Of a stretch of DNA of 64,000 nucleotides, positions 9,104-17,334 are shown piece by piece. The stretch spans positions 1 to 64,000 of the forward strand of contig NZ_BDBE01000038.1 in the NCBI RefSeq assembly GCF_001612825.1, in the 5' to 3' direction. This DNA comes from Nocardia caishijiensis NBRC 108228 (lineage in GTDB: Bacteria > Actinomycetota > Actinomycetes > Mycobacteriales > Mycobacteriaceae). Within the stretch, counting starts at the first letter, position 1; each line of letters starts with the position of its first letter. The notes beneath the pieces were generated by a model, which saw only the letters and a list, made by a program, of their open reading frames with translations, ran no database searches and was not told the origin of the DNA. A program made the translations under genes and the position numbers.

Positions 9104-9131
9104 ACGCGGGACCACCTCGGCGGTCCCGCGT
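9104..9131. terminator. Bidirectional hairpin terminator after treY
   Basis: ACGCGGGACC (9104-9113) and GGTCCCGCGT (9122-9131) form a perfect 10-bp stem with an 8-nt loop, 3 nt after the treY stop and 5 nt before the end of the convergent membrane gene. It lacks a strong T run on either side, which is usual in this group. Confidence 0.7.
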
Positions 9132-9136
9132 CCGGT

Positions 9137-9553
9137 TCAGCGGCGCAGGCCCAGGTATTGCAGGGCGGCGAAGGCGCCGACCGTCATCGCCTGCATCACG
9201 GCCCACACGGCGCCGACCGTCGTCAGGTTCAGGGCGCCGGTGACGACCGCGGCGAGGCTGGCGAGCACCCAGGCGGCGTTGCCGATCGCGACACCGGCCG
9301 CGGCTGTCCGATTGATCGGAGACCTGGCACCGATGACGGCGACGGCCAGGCCGTAGGCGGTGAGGAAGGCGCCGATCGCCAGGCTCGCGGTGGTGTCGAG
9401 GCCGAGCAGGCGCTCGAGCGGACCGGCGAGGGCGAGGTAGGCGATGCCGTTGGCGCCGGTGACGACGGCGTCGGTGCGCAGCGACAGGCGGAGCAGGTTC
9501 TCACCGGAGGCGAGCAGGGCGGTCAGGCGGCCGGGGCGGGTGGCGGTGGTCAT
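9137..9553 (-). CDS. Small four-helix integral membrane protein
   Basis: A 138-aa protein with four hydrophobic segments (about 28-48, 58-78, 86-106, 110-132) separated by short turns, and a positively charged N-terminus suggesting it faces the cytoplasm. No catalytic motif is visible and I do not recognise the family beyond small actinobacterial four-helix membrane proteins. It follows the SnoaL-like gene by 28 nt on the same strand, so they are likely co-transcribed, away from the LuxR-type regulator at 10090, which is the likely controller of both. Confidence 0.72.
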   Translation of the reverse strand: MTTATRPGRLTALLASGENLLRLSLRTDAVVTGANGIAYLALAGPLERLLGLDTTASLAIGAFLTAYGLAVAVIGARSPINRTAAAGVAIGNAAWVLASLAAVVTGALNLTTVGAVWAVMQAMTVGAFAALQYLGLRR

Positions 9554-9581
9554 GGCGGATCTCCTGGTGTGTGAAGGGGTT

Positions 9582-9938
9582 TCAGGCGGCGGCGGGAACG
9601 TGATCGAGGAAGCCGTAGACGCGGTCGATGCGGCCGTCGACGAGCACGGCGACGTCGAAGCCGATCACCACGGCGTCACCGTCGGCGGGGCCGAGGCCCC
9701 AGGTGAAGCGGACCTGGTCATGGTGGGCGTCGACCGGGCCCGCCAGCCGGAAGGTCCAGTCGGGGAACTGGGTCTGTACACCGGCGATGGCGGCTTCGAG
9801 TTCGGCGTGTCCGTTCACCGCGACCATCGGGTCGACGTAGCCGACCTGCGGGGTGAACAGTCGGGCGACGGCGGAGCGGCGGGCGCCGGGCTCGCGGGTG
9901 TTCCAGGCTTCCAGGTACTGTGCGACGACGTTGTTCAT
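9582..9938 (-). CDS. SnoaL-like / NTF2-fold protein
   Basis: A 118-aa protein of the alpha+beta cone (SnoaL/NTF2) fold: an N-terminal helix with YLEAWNTREPGARR, a FTPQVGYVDPMVAVNGHAEL segment and a curved sheet with FRLAGPVDAHHDQVRFTWGL, the usual pattern of SnoaL-like polyketide cyclases and limonene-epoxide-hydrolase relatives. The substrate cannot be inferred. Leads the two-gene unit with the four-helix membrane gene and is divergent from the large LuxR-type regulator. Confidence 0.8.
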   Translation of the reverse strand: MNNVVAQYLEAWNTREPGARRSAVARLFTPQVGYVDPMVAVNGHAELEAAIAGVQTQFPDWTFRLAGPVDAHHDQVRFTWGLGPADGDAVVIGFDVAVLVDGRIDRVYGFLDHVPAAA

Positions 9939-10059
9939 CTCGACCTCCGAAATAGTCTCTGAGCTGGTGTTTCGCTCGTTGTTTCTGCGATGACACCAAC
10001 GTTATGGGTCGAGTGGGGGTCGGCGAATCAGTCGCCTATAGGTACTTTCGCGACGCGAC

Positions 10060-10065
10060 TACTGT
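10060..10065 (+). promoter_or_regulatory. Possible -10 box of the LuxR-type regulator
   Basis: TACTGT lies 24 nt before the GTG at 10090. A short inverted repeat, CCTATAGG at 10035-10042, lies just upstream and could be a regulator site in the 151-nt divergent gap shared with the SnoaL-like gene. Confidence 0.35.
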
Positions 10066-10089
10066 CATCGCCGGTACGGCGATACGGTT

Positions 10090-12951
10090 GTGCCCATGCT
10101 GCACGGACGCGATGCCGAACAGGCCATGCTCGACGACCTGCTCGCCGGTGCGCGAGCCGGGCGCAGCGCGGCGCTGGTGATCCGCGGTGAGGCGGGAATC
10201 GGGAAGTCCGCGTTGCTGGATTACGCTGCGACGCAGGGCCTTCCGACGGTGCGAAGCGCGGGTATCGAATCCGAGTCCGAATTGCCCTTCGCCGCACTGC
10301 ATCTGCTGGTGAAACCGGGTATGGAACTGGTCGGGCAGTTGCCGCCCCGCCAGCGCGACGCACTCGAGGCGGCCTTCGGTCTCGGCGAGCACGCACCGGC
10401 CGACCGGATGCTCATCGGCCTCGCGGTGCTGACGCTGTTGGCTGAGGAAGCCGCCGACGGCCCGCTGCTGTGCATCGTCGACGACGCGCACTGGCTGGAC
10501 CAGGCCACCGCCGACGCCCTGCTGTTCGCCGCCCGTCGGCTCGACGCCGAAGGGGTGGTGATGTTGTTCGCCGCGCGCACCGGTCCCGGCGACTTCCCGG
10601 CGCCCGGGCTGCCGGAGCTCACTCTGTCCGGTCTCGCGCCCGAGGCGGCCGCGGCACTGCTCGATGCGGGCGCGACCCGGTTGCCACCGGCCACCCGCTA
10701 CCGCTTGCTCACCGAGTCGGGTGGGAATCCCCTTGCCCTGCTGGAACTTCCGTTGGTCGTCGGTGAGGGGGGTGTGGATGCGGCGAACCCACTCCCCCTG
10801 ACCCAGCGTCTGCAACTGGCCTTCCACAGTCGCATCGCCCGACTCCCTGCCACCACCCGCACCGTTCTGCTGGTCGCCGCAGCGGCAGGGACCGCGGACA
10901 TCTCACGGGTACTGCGGGCCGCCACCACCCTTGGCGCCGGACTGGCGGACCTGCAACCGGCCCAGGATGCGGGCATGGTCGACGTCGACAACGGACGGCT
11001 CAGCTGGCGCCACCCGCTGCTGCGCTCGGCGGTCTACCAGGGTGCGGCATTGACTCAGCGACTCGCCACCCACCGCGCACTCGCCGACGCTTACGCACCG
11101 GCAGTCCATCCATCCGCCGCGGGGATCGTCGCGGCGTCTGCGACTGCCCGGCAGGGGGCCGTCGGCGCCGACAACTCGATGATCGCACCCGCGGACTCGG
11201 CGACCGGCACCCGCCGCCCGGCAAACGGTGCCGTGGACCGCTCGATTGCCGCGATCGGTGTCGACGCGGGGGCAATTCCGGACGACAACGACGCTGACCT
11301 GCGGGCCTGGCATTCGGCTTGTGCGGCAACCGGACCCGATGAGGAGACCGCTGCCGCGTTGGAGAGCACCGCCGATCGGGCTCGTCGCCGCAACGGTTTT
11401 CACGGGGCGGTCGCGGCGTACGAGCGGGCGGCGGCGCTGAGTGTCGATGCTGGGGCGAGGGTGCGGCGGCTGGTCTGTGCCGCCGAAACGGCGAGTGAGG
11501 CAGGACTCACCGAGCAGGCCGCGCGGCTGGCAGACCGCGCCGCCGCCCAAACGACCGGCGACGAGTACACGCAGCGGCTCGAGCTCGTTCGCGCGCAGGC
11601 CGAGTTCGCCTCGGGTACGCCGGGATCAGCGCATAGACGCCTCATGTCCGCGGCCCGTGCGGCGGGTGCGGACGAACCGGGAACCGCGGCCCGCATCCTG
11701 GCAAGGGCGGTGCACACCGCCTGGTATCTCGGTCCCGCCGAGCTCGACGAGGTGGCCGGGTTCCTGACGACGTTGCGGTTGGCGGAGGACGACCCGGCCA
11801 CCCCGATCGCGCGCTATCTGACCGGCTCGGTGTCGGGCAGGCGCACCACCGACCTGCGTGCCGTCGTCGACGCCGCGCGCGCGGCGGGCGCCGACAACCC
11901 CGCCGATCTGGTGCAGCTGTGCGGTAGCGGGCTTGTCGTCGGACAGGACGACCAGGTCGACGAGGTGGCCGCCGAACTCATCGCCGAGTGCCGGGAGCAG
12001 GGGCGCATCGCCCTGCTCGCGCCGCTGCTGTTCTTTCGTGCCGAGTGCCAGCTGTTCGGTGGGCGGCCACGGGAGAGCCGGGTCGCGGCCGAGGAAGGGT
12101 TGGGGATCGCCCGCGATATCGGGCAGGCACAGTGGGTCAGCCAGCTGTACGCCTTCCTCGCCTACCTGGCGGCGCTGCACGGTGACGAACAGCGCTGTCA
12201 CGCCGAGGCGGAGCAGGCGGTGGCCGATCAACTCGGCGGGCCGACGGCGGTCGGGGCGTCCTGGGCTCACGCGGCTCGGGGACTGCTCGCGCTCGGCGAG
12301 GGCAGACTCGACCGGGCGCAGGCCGAACTCGACCACATGACGGTCGAACCCGCGCGCCACCATGTGATCGGTCTGCGTACGCTGCCGGATCAGATCGAAG
12401 TCGCCGTCCGCCTCGGCGCCACCGACCGCGCGAACGAGGCCCTGACCCGGCTCATCGAGTGGTCCGAGCGTGCCGAGCAGCAGTGGATCGGCGCCTTGGC
12501 GGCCCGTGGGCGGGCGCTGCTGGCCGAGGATCCCGAACCGCATTTCCGCACCGCCCTCGTCGGCAACCGCCCCTTCGACGAGGCCAGGACCCGTCTCCTC
12601 TACGGCGAATGGCTCCGCCGGGACAAACGCAAGGTCGATGCGCGCGCGCAGCTCGAGCAATGTGCCGACGTCTTCGATCGGCTCGGTGCCACGCCCTGGC
12701 TCGAACGAGCACGGACCGAGTTGAGCGCTCTGGGCGTGGGGACGACCGCCCGGGCCGACGACGGACCGTTGAGCCTGCTCACACCACAGGAATCACAGAT
12801 CGTCCGGTTGGCCGCGCAAGGACTGTCGAATCGGGAGATCGCCGCGCGGTTGTTCCTGAGTCATCGCACCGTCGGGCATCACCTGTACAAGGCCTATCCG
12901 AAACTCGGCGTGGTGTCGCGCGGCGAACTGAGCGCGCTCGACCTCGAGTGA
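10090..12951 (+). CDS. Large ATP-binding LuxR-family regulator (LAL type)
   Basis: A 953-aa LAL-type (MalT-like) transcription regulator. An AAA/NACHT-like ATPase occupies the N-terminal third, with Walker A GEAGIGKS at residues 33-40 and Walker B LLCIVDDAHWLD near 127-138; a long helical, TPR-like middle follows; and a LuxR helix-turn-helix lies at the C-terminus (LTPQESQIVRLAAQGLSNRE from about 896, then IAARLFLSHRTVGHHL). Start is GTG 10090 or ATG 10096, differing by two residues. Divergent from the SnoaL-like/membrane pair, its probable target. A Gly/Ala/Asp-rich stretch near residues 330-400 looks like a linker. Confidence 0.9.
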   Translation: MPMLHGRDAEQAMLDDLLAGARAGRSAALVIRGEAGIGKSALLDYAATQGLPTVRSAGIESESELPFAALHLLVKPGMELVGQLPPRQRDALEAAFGLGEHAPADRMLIGLAVLTLLAEEAADGPLLCIVDDAHWLDQATADALLFAARRLDAEGVVMLFAARTGPGDFPAPGLPELTLSGLAPEAAAALLDAGATRLPPATRYRLLTESGGNPLALLELPLVVGEGGVDAANPLPLTQRLQLAFHSRIARLPATTRTVLLVAAAAGTADISRVLRAATTLGAGLADLQPAQDAGMVDVDNGRLSWRHPLLRSAVYQGAALTQRLATHRALADAYAPAVHPSAAGIVAASATARQGAVGADNSMIAPADSATGTRRPANGAVDRSIAAIGVDAGAIPDDNDADLRAWHSACAATGPDEETAAALESTADRARRRNGFHGAVAAYERAAALSVDAGARVRRLVCAAETASEAGLTEQAARLADRAAAQTTGDEYTQRLELVRAQAEFASGTPGSAHRRLMSAARAAGADEPGTAARILARAVHTAWYLGPAELDEVAGFLTTLRLAEDDPATPIARYLTGSVSGRRTTDLRAVVDAARAAGADNPADLVQLCGSGLVVGQDDQVDEVAAELIAECREQGRIALLAPLLFFRAECQLFGGRPRESRVAAEEGLGIARDIGQAQWVSQLYAFLAYLAALHGDEQRCHAEAEQAVADQLGGPTAVGASWAHAARGLLALGEGRLDRAQAELDHMTVEPARHHVIGLRTLPDQIEVAVRLGATDRANEALTRLIEWSERAEQQWIGALAARGRALLAEDPEPHFRTALVGNRPFDEARTRLLYGEWLRRDKRKVDARAQLEQCADVFDRLGATPWLERARTELSALGVGTTARADDGPLSLLTPQESQIVRLAAQGLSNREIAARLFLSHRTVGHHLYKAYPKLGVVSRGELSALDLE

Positions 12952-12955
12952 CCGG

Positions 12956-13171
12956 TCAGCTACGGGAATGGGTGCTCGCGGCGCCGACGACCCAGCGCAG
13001 AGCCGCGACCGACGCGGCGGCGAGCACGGCGACCTGCGGCGATCCGACGACGAGCAGGAGCAGCGCGGCGACCACGAGCCCGGCGACCAGCGCCTCGAGC
13101 TTGTAGACCGGCCACGCGACACCGGCGACGTCGACCGTCGCGGATGCTGTCGATGGGGTCACCACTGCCAT
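12956..13171 (-). CDS. Small membrane protein
   Basis: A 71-aa protein starting MAVVTPSTASATVDV. After about 25 polar residues it has two hydrophobic stretches (about 28-42 and 44-62), with a short positively charged tail. The frame extends upstream to 13207, but the ATG at 13171 gives a cleaner N-terminus. Convergent with the LAL regulator, 4 nt apart. Function unknown. Confidence 0.55.
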   Translation of the reverse strand: MAVVTPSTASATVDVAGVAWPVYKLEALVAGLVVAALLLLVVGSPQVAVLAAASVAALRWVVGAASTHSRS

Positions 13172-13269
13172 GCACACAGGATAGGCGCAAACAAGAGTTC
13201 GGTCCACCGAAACCTCACCTTCGGGTGGGGGTCGGGAACATCACAGGCGCGACCGTCGTTGTGCTGGTC

Positions 13270-13704
13270 ATGCCACTGACAGGAGAGTACGCACCGAGCA
13301 CTTCCGATTGGGCGCGCGAGCAGGCGGAGGCCTATGAGACCTCCGGCGGTGCCGAGGGCACCTCGTTGCAAGGCAAACCGGTCATCCTGCTCACCACCAA
13401 GGGCGCGAAGACCGGCAAGCTGCGCAAGACACCACTGATGCGTGTCGAACACGGCGGTGAGTACGCCGTCGTCGCCTCGCTGGGCGGCGCGCCGAAACAC
13501 CCCGTCTGGTACTACAACATCAAGGCCGAACCGCACGTCGAGCTGCGCGACGGCACCGTCAACAAGGACTACACCGCCCGCGAGGTCTTCGGCGAGGAGA
13601 AGGCGCTGTGGTGGGACCGCGCGGTGGCGGTCTGGCCCGATTACGCCGAGTATCAGAAGAAGACCGACCGTGAGATTCCGGTCTTCGTGCTGACGCCCCG
13701 CTGA
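13270..13704 (+). CDS. F420/deazaflavin-dependent nitroreductase-family protein (Ddn-like)
   Basis: A 144-aa member of the split-barrel family typified by mycobacterial Ddn, whose members bind the deazaflavin F420. The diagnostic core is present: PVILLTTKGAKTGKLRKTPLM near residues 37-57, then GGAPKHPVWYYNIKAEPHVEL around 73-93. The ATG at 13270 is preferred over an upstream frame extension because family members start about 35 residues before the LLTT motif. The substrate is unknown. Free-standing, upstream of ilvA on the same strand. Confidence 0.85.
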   Translation: MPLTGEYAPSTSDWAREQAEAYETSGGAEGTSLQGKPVILLTTKGAKTGKLRKTPLMRVEHGGEYAVVASLGGAPKHPVWYYNIKAEPHVELRDGTVNKDYTAREVFGEEKALWWDRAVAVWPDYAEYQKKTDREIPVFVLTPR

Positions 13705-13742
13705 GGGGACCCGCCGACGCCGGACACCCGTGGCTGCCTCGG

Positions 13743-13748
13743 TAGCAT
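13743..13748 (+). promoter_or_regulatory. -10 box for a probably leaderless ilvA transcript
   Basis: TAGCAT ends 6 nt before the GTG start at 13755, placing transcription start at about the first codon. No ribosome site is visible. Confidence 0.4.
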
Positions 13749-13754
13749 TGTCGG

Positions 13755-15107
13755 GTGTCCTCCACCGTTGACGTCGCCGAAGTTTCCCTGACCCGTCCGC
13801 CGCTGTCCGCGGACGAGATCGATGCGGCCGCGCAGCGAATTTCCGACATCATCGAGCCGACACCCCTGCAGTACAGCCCGCGCCTGTCGGCGAGCACCGG
13901 CGCGCAGGTGTACCTCAAGCGCGAAGACCTCACCGCCGTGCGCTCCTACAAGCTGCGCGGCGCCTACAACCTGATGGTGCAGCTCACCGACGCCGAACGC
14001 GCCGCCGGTGTGGTCGCGGCCAGCGCGGGCAATCACGCGCAGGGCGTGGCCTTCGCCTGCCAGACGATGGGCGTGCGCGGACGGATCTACGTCCCGACGA
14101 CCACCCCGAAGCAGAAGCGTGACCGCATCCGCGTGCACGGCGGTGAGTTCGTCGAGCTGATCGCGGTCGGCGAGACCTACGACGCGGCCGCCGCGGCCGC
14201 CGCCGACGACGTGGCCCGCACGGGCGCGACCATGGTTCCCCCGTTCGACGACCCGCGCACCGCGGCGGGCCAGGGCACCATCGCCGCCGAATTCCTCGAA
14301 CAACTCGGTACCGCACCGGATCTCGTCGTCGTGCCGGTCGGCGGCGGCGGCTGTCTCGCGGGCATCGGCACCTACCTGCGCGAGCGCGCGCCCGGCGCCG
14401 GTCTGCTCGGCGTGGAACCCGCCGGCGCGGCCTCGATGACGGCGGCGCTGGTGGCGAGCGGTCCGGTGACCCTGCCCGAGATCGACCCGTTCGTCGACGG
14501 CGCCGCCGTGCGCCGCATCGGTGACCTGCCGTATCGGGCGGCGGCGTCGTTCGGTGGCCGGGTCGTGTCGCACGCCTCGCTCCCGCTGCTCACCACCACC
14601 GAATCCCCCACCGGCACAGCGTCTTTCCGGATGATGCAGGTCGACGAGGGCGCCATCTGCACGGCGATGCTCGAGCTGTACCAGAACGAGGGCATCATCG
14701 CCGAGCCCGCGGGCGCGCTCGCGACGGCGGCACTGGCCGAGATCGATATCGACCCGGGCTCCACCGTGGTGGTGCTGGTGTCGGGCGGCAACAACGATGT
14801 GTCGCGCTACGGCGAGATCATCGAACGGTCCCTGGTGCATCGCGGGCTCAAGCACTACTTCCTGGTGGACTTCCCACAGGAACCCGGTGCGCTGCGCCGC
14901 TTCCTCGACGACGTCCTCGGGCCAGACGACGACATCACCATGTTCGAGTACGTCAAGCGCAACAACCGCGAGACCGGGGCGGCACTGGTGGGCATCGAAC
15001 TCGGTGCCACCGACGACCTGGCCTCGCTGCTGCACCGCATAGAGGAGTCGCCGATCCAGGCGGAACGCCTCGAACCGGGCTCCCCCGCGTACCGCTACCT
15101 CACCTAG
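13755..15107 (+). CDS. ilvA: Threonine ammonia-lyase (biosynthetic threonine deaminase) IlvA
   Basis: IlvA deaminates threonine to 2-oxobutyrate, the first committed step to isoleucine. The 450-aa protein has the PLP fold with K66 in SYKLRGAYN, the phosphate-binding loop VGGGGCLAG near residue 196 and SGGNND near residue 344. A single C-terminal ACT-type regulatory domain (about 360-435; FLVDFPQEPGALRRFLDDVL) points to feedback-controlled biosynthetic enzyme of the shorter one-ACT class. Start GTG 13755. Convergent with a TetR gene only 9 nt away, with no obvious hairpin between them. Confidence 0.94.
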   Translation: MSSTVDVAEVSLTRPPLSADEIDAAAQRISDIIEPTPLQYSPRLSASTGAQVYLKREDLTAVRSYKLRGAYNLMVQLTDAERAAGVVAASAGNHAQGVAFACQTMGVRGRIYVPTTTPKQKRDRIRVHGGEFVELIAVGETYDAAAAAAADDVARTGATMVPPFDDPRTAAGQGTIAAEFLEQLGTAPDLVVVPVGGGGCLAGIGTYLRERAPGAGLLGVEPAGAASMTAALVASGPVTLPEIDPFVDGAAVRRIGDLPYRAAASFGGRVVSHASLPLLTTTESPTGTASFRMMQVDEGAICTAMLELYQNEGIIAEPAGALATAALAEIDIDPGSTVVVLVSGGNNDVSRYGEIIERSLVHRGLKHYFLVDFPQEPGALRRFLDDVLGPDDDITMFEYVKRNNRETGAALVGIELGATDDLASLLHRIEESPIQAERLEPGSPAYRYLT

Positions 15108-15116
15108 TGAGCCCGG

Positions 15117-15710
15117 TCAGGCCTTCTTCACGGCGTTGAAGATCAGCTCGCCGTAGATCCGCCACTGCTCGGGGTCGCGTTCCTGCTGACGGAACAGACT
15201 GCCCGCGACACCACCGAGCAGTACACGCACATGGCGGGCCGTGACGTCCTCGCGGATCACCCCTTGCCGCTGGCCCGCGAGAATGATCGACTCCAGCGAT
15301 TCCTCGCCCGCGGGCGAAGGCTTCGCGGTCTCGGGCAGGGCTTCGGCGAGAGCCCGGTCGTTGGCGAGGCGTTCGACGGTTTCGGCGAGCAGGTCGCGCA
15401 GGATCGCCAGGGGGTCGCCGCCGGAGTTCAGTTGTTCCTGGGCGGCGAGGCCGCGGCGGTAGAACCAGGCGCGCTGATACTGCGCCACCGCCTGCACCAG
15501 CGCGTCCTTGGTCGGAAAGCTGCGGTACACAGTCGCCTTGCCGACGCCCGCGCGGGCGGCGACCTGCGGAATCGTGGCCTCGATGCCGTGTTCGGCGAAC
15601 ACTTCGACGGCCGCCGCCACCACGCGCTCGTGATTGCGCCTGGCATCGGATCGCTTGGTGGACCAGTCGACGTCGTGGTCGGGCGTCGGGTCGCACTCGG
15701 GAGCTGTCAC
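15117..15710 (-). CDS. TetR-family repressor, probable controller of the adjacent efflux pump
   Basis: A 197-aa TetR/AcrR-type regulator. The N-terminal helix-turn-helix region is clear (AEHGIEATIPQVAARAGVGK, then ATVYRSFPTKDAL, about residues 38-70), with a helical ligand-binding C-terminal domain. Start is GTG 15710. Divergent from the MFS exporter at 15851, with two matched palindromes and overlapping -10 boxes in the gap, the usual local repressor/efflux arrangement. The inducer is unknown. Confidence 0.9.
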   Translation of the reverse strand: MTAPECDPTPDHDVDWSTKRSDARRNHERVVAAAVEVFAEHGIEATIPQVAARAGVGKATVYRSFPTKDALVQAVAQYQRAWFYRRGLAAQEQLNSGGDPLAILRDLLAETVERLANDRALAEALPETAKPSPAGEESLESIILAGQRQGVIREDVTARHVRVLLGGVAGSLFRQQERDPEQWRIYGELIFNAVKKA

Positions 15711-15769
15711 CCTGCGATTGTGCCGAATCGGCCGCTCATGGCGATCACAGCCTTACCCCTTCAATAAAC

Positions 15770-15783
15770 GGACTCCAGGGTCC
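15770..15783. promoter_or_regulatory. TetR operator box 1
   Basis: GGACTCCAGGGTCC has GGAC/GTCC arms around a 6-nt centre and closely matches box 2, 30 bp away. Between them is an AT-rich segment read as TATATT on plus (15786-15791) and TATACT on minus (15784-15789), so face-to-face -10 boxes for the MFS and TetR genes would be covered from both sides. Confidence 0.72.
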
Positions 15784-15799
15784 AGTATATTCTCGATGC

Positions 15800-15813
15800 G
15801 GACCCCAAGGTCC
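15800..15813. promoter_or_regulatory. TetR operator box 2
   Basis: GGACCCCAAGGTCC repeats box 1 (consensus GGACYCCARGGTCC) at a centre-to-centre distance of 30 bp, about three helical turns, as expected for two repressor dimers on one DNA face. It would overlap the predicted start of transcription of the exporter gene. Confidence 0.72.
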
Positions 15814-15850
15814 ACTTACCGCGCGGAACCCCACGGAGGCGTGAGCTCCC

Positions 15851-17317
15851 ATGATCGATCAGACGACCCGAGAGTCCGAAGCCCCGCACGACCCGGGCGG
15901 ACTCGGCACCAATCTCGTGTTCCTCGCCCTGGCCGCCGCCGCGTTCGCGCTCGCCCAGACCGCGATCGTGCCCGGCATCATGATCCTCGGCCACGAACTG
16001 CACGCGAGCACGGCAGATGTCGGATGGGTGCTCACCGCCTACCTGATCTCGGCCGCGATCCTCACCCCGGTCTTCGGCCGCCTCGGTGACATGTACGGCA
16101 AGAAGAAGCTGCTCGTCATCGCGCTCGGCCTGTTCGCCCTCGGCAGCGTGGCCGCGGCGCTGGCACCGTCGATCTGGGTGCTCGTGGCCGCCCGGGTCGT
16201 CCAAGGTGCGGGCGGTGGCATCTTCCCGCTGTGCTACGGCATCATCGGCGATACGTTTCCCGCCGAGAAGCGCGGCGGCGCACTGGGTCTCATCTCGGCG
16301 TTGGCCGGGATCGGCGCGGGCGGCGGCTTGCTCATCGGTGGCCTGCTGATCGATCACCTGTCCTGGCAGTGGGTCTTCTGGTCGGGCGCGATCATGTCGG
16401 CGATCGCGCTGGTCGGCGTGCTGCGGGTGCCGGAGCGGTCGATCCCGACGCCCACGCGGATCGACTTCGTAGGCATCGCGCTGCTCAGCATCGGCCTCAC
16501 CATGCCGCTGCTCGCGCTGAGCCGCGGCTCGACGTGGGGCTGGACCGATGCGCGCACTCTCGGCCTCGTCCTCGGCGGTCTGGTGGTCCTGATCGGTTTC
16601 GTCGCCTTCGAGACCCGCGTCGGCGAACCGCTGATCGACATGCACGTGCTGCGGCGTCCGACCGTGCTGATCACCAATATCGCCATGCTGCTGTTCGGTG
16701 CGGGCATGTTCGCGGTGTTCTCCCTCATCCCCCAGCTCGCCCAGACCCCGGACACCGGCGAGTATGGCTTCGGCATGGACGCCACCGGGTCCGGTCTGCT
16801 GATGATCCCCGGTTCGATCGCCATGCTGGCGGCCGCGGTCGTCGCGGGGCGGCTCGTCGGTCGGGTCCGCGCCGCTGTGCCGCTGGTCCTCGGCGCGCTC
16901 ACCGCCGCCGTCGGGTTCGCGGCGCTGGCGCTGGCGCACGGCTCCCAGGGAGCTGTCATCGGGTTCACGGTCGTGACCTTCGTCGGCATCGGCCTCGGGA
17001 TGGCGGCCATGCCGAACCTGATCATGTCCGCGGTGCCCGCCGAGAAGACCGCCGAGAGCACCGGTGTCAACGCGCTGATCCGGTCGGTGGGATCCTCGAT
17101 CGGGTCGCAGGTCGCGGCCACTGTGCTGGCGGGCAGTGTCGTCGCCGGAACGGCGCTGCCCGCGGATTCAGGCTTCACCACCGCGTTCTGGCTGGCCGCG
17201 GGCGCCATCGCGTTGGCGGCTGTGGTCGCGGTGTTCATCCCGCAGAGCAAGCCACCGGCTGCGGCATCCGTACGCGAGGACCGTGAATCGAACCCCGCCG
17301 TCGCCCTCGCCGAGTAA
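15851..17317 (+). CDS. MFS drug-efflux transporter (DHA2/EmrB-QacA type)
   Basis: A 488-aa inner-membrane proton antiporter of the 14-helix DHA2 class. Visible motifs: the helix-1 segment IVPGIMILGHELHAS; WVLTAYLISAAILTPVFGRL with motif A GRLGDMYGKKKLL near residues 77-89; and antiporter motif C-like GIGAGGGLLIGGLL near 154-167. GGAGG sits 10-14 nt before the ATG. Divergent from the TetR gene; twin operators and opposed -10 boxes lie in the gap. Substrates are probably hydrophobic drugs or toxic metabolites, which sequence alone cannot resolve. Confidence 0.9.
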   Translation: MIDQTTRESEAPHDPGGLGTNLVFLALAAAAFALAQTAIVPGIMILGHELHASTADVGWVLTAYLISAAILTPVFGRLGDMYGKKKLLVIALGLFALGSVAAALAPSIWVLVAARVVQGAGGGIFPLCYGIIGDTFPAEKRGGALGLISALAGIGAGGGLLIGGLLIDHLSWQWVFWSGAIMSAIALVGVLRVPERSIPTPTRIDFVGIALLSIGLTMPLLALSRGSTWGWTDARTLGLVLGGLVVLIGFVAFETRVGEPLIDMHVLRRPTVLITNIAMLLFGAGMFAVFSLIPQLAQTPDTGEYGFGMDATGSGLLMIPGSIAMLAAAVVAGRLVGRVRAAVPLVLGALTAAVGFAALALAHGSQGAVIGFTVVTFVGIGLGMAAMPNLIMSAVPAEKTAESTGVNALIRSVGSSIGSQVAATVLAGSVVAGTALPADSGFTTAFWLAAGAIALAAVVAVFIPQSKPPAAASVREDRESNPAVALAE

Positions 17318-17330
17318 CCGGGCGACGGCG
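17296..17330. terminator. Hairpin overlapping the efflux gene stop
   Basis: CGCCGTCGCC (17296-17305) pairs perfectly with GGCGACGGCG (17321-17330) across a 15-nt loop that contains the MFS stop codon. The convergent hydrolase gene ends at 17335, so the stem probably serves both strands. Confidence 0.5.
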
Positions 17331-17334
17331 GCGA

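Noticed and set aside
6821..9115. A 764-codon minus-strand frame opposite treY
   Set aside because: Antisense shadow with random Arg/His/Gly composition; treY is complete with all GH13 motifs.
15761..16939. A 392-codon minus-strand frame opposite the MFS gene, reaching into the tetR gap
   Set aside because: Composition is random and it would run through the twin operators; the MFS gene explains the coding signal.
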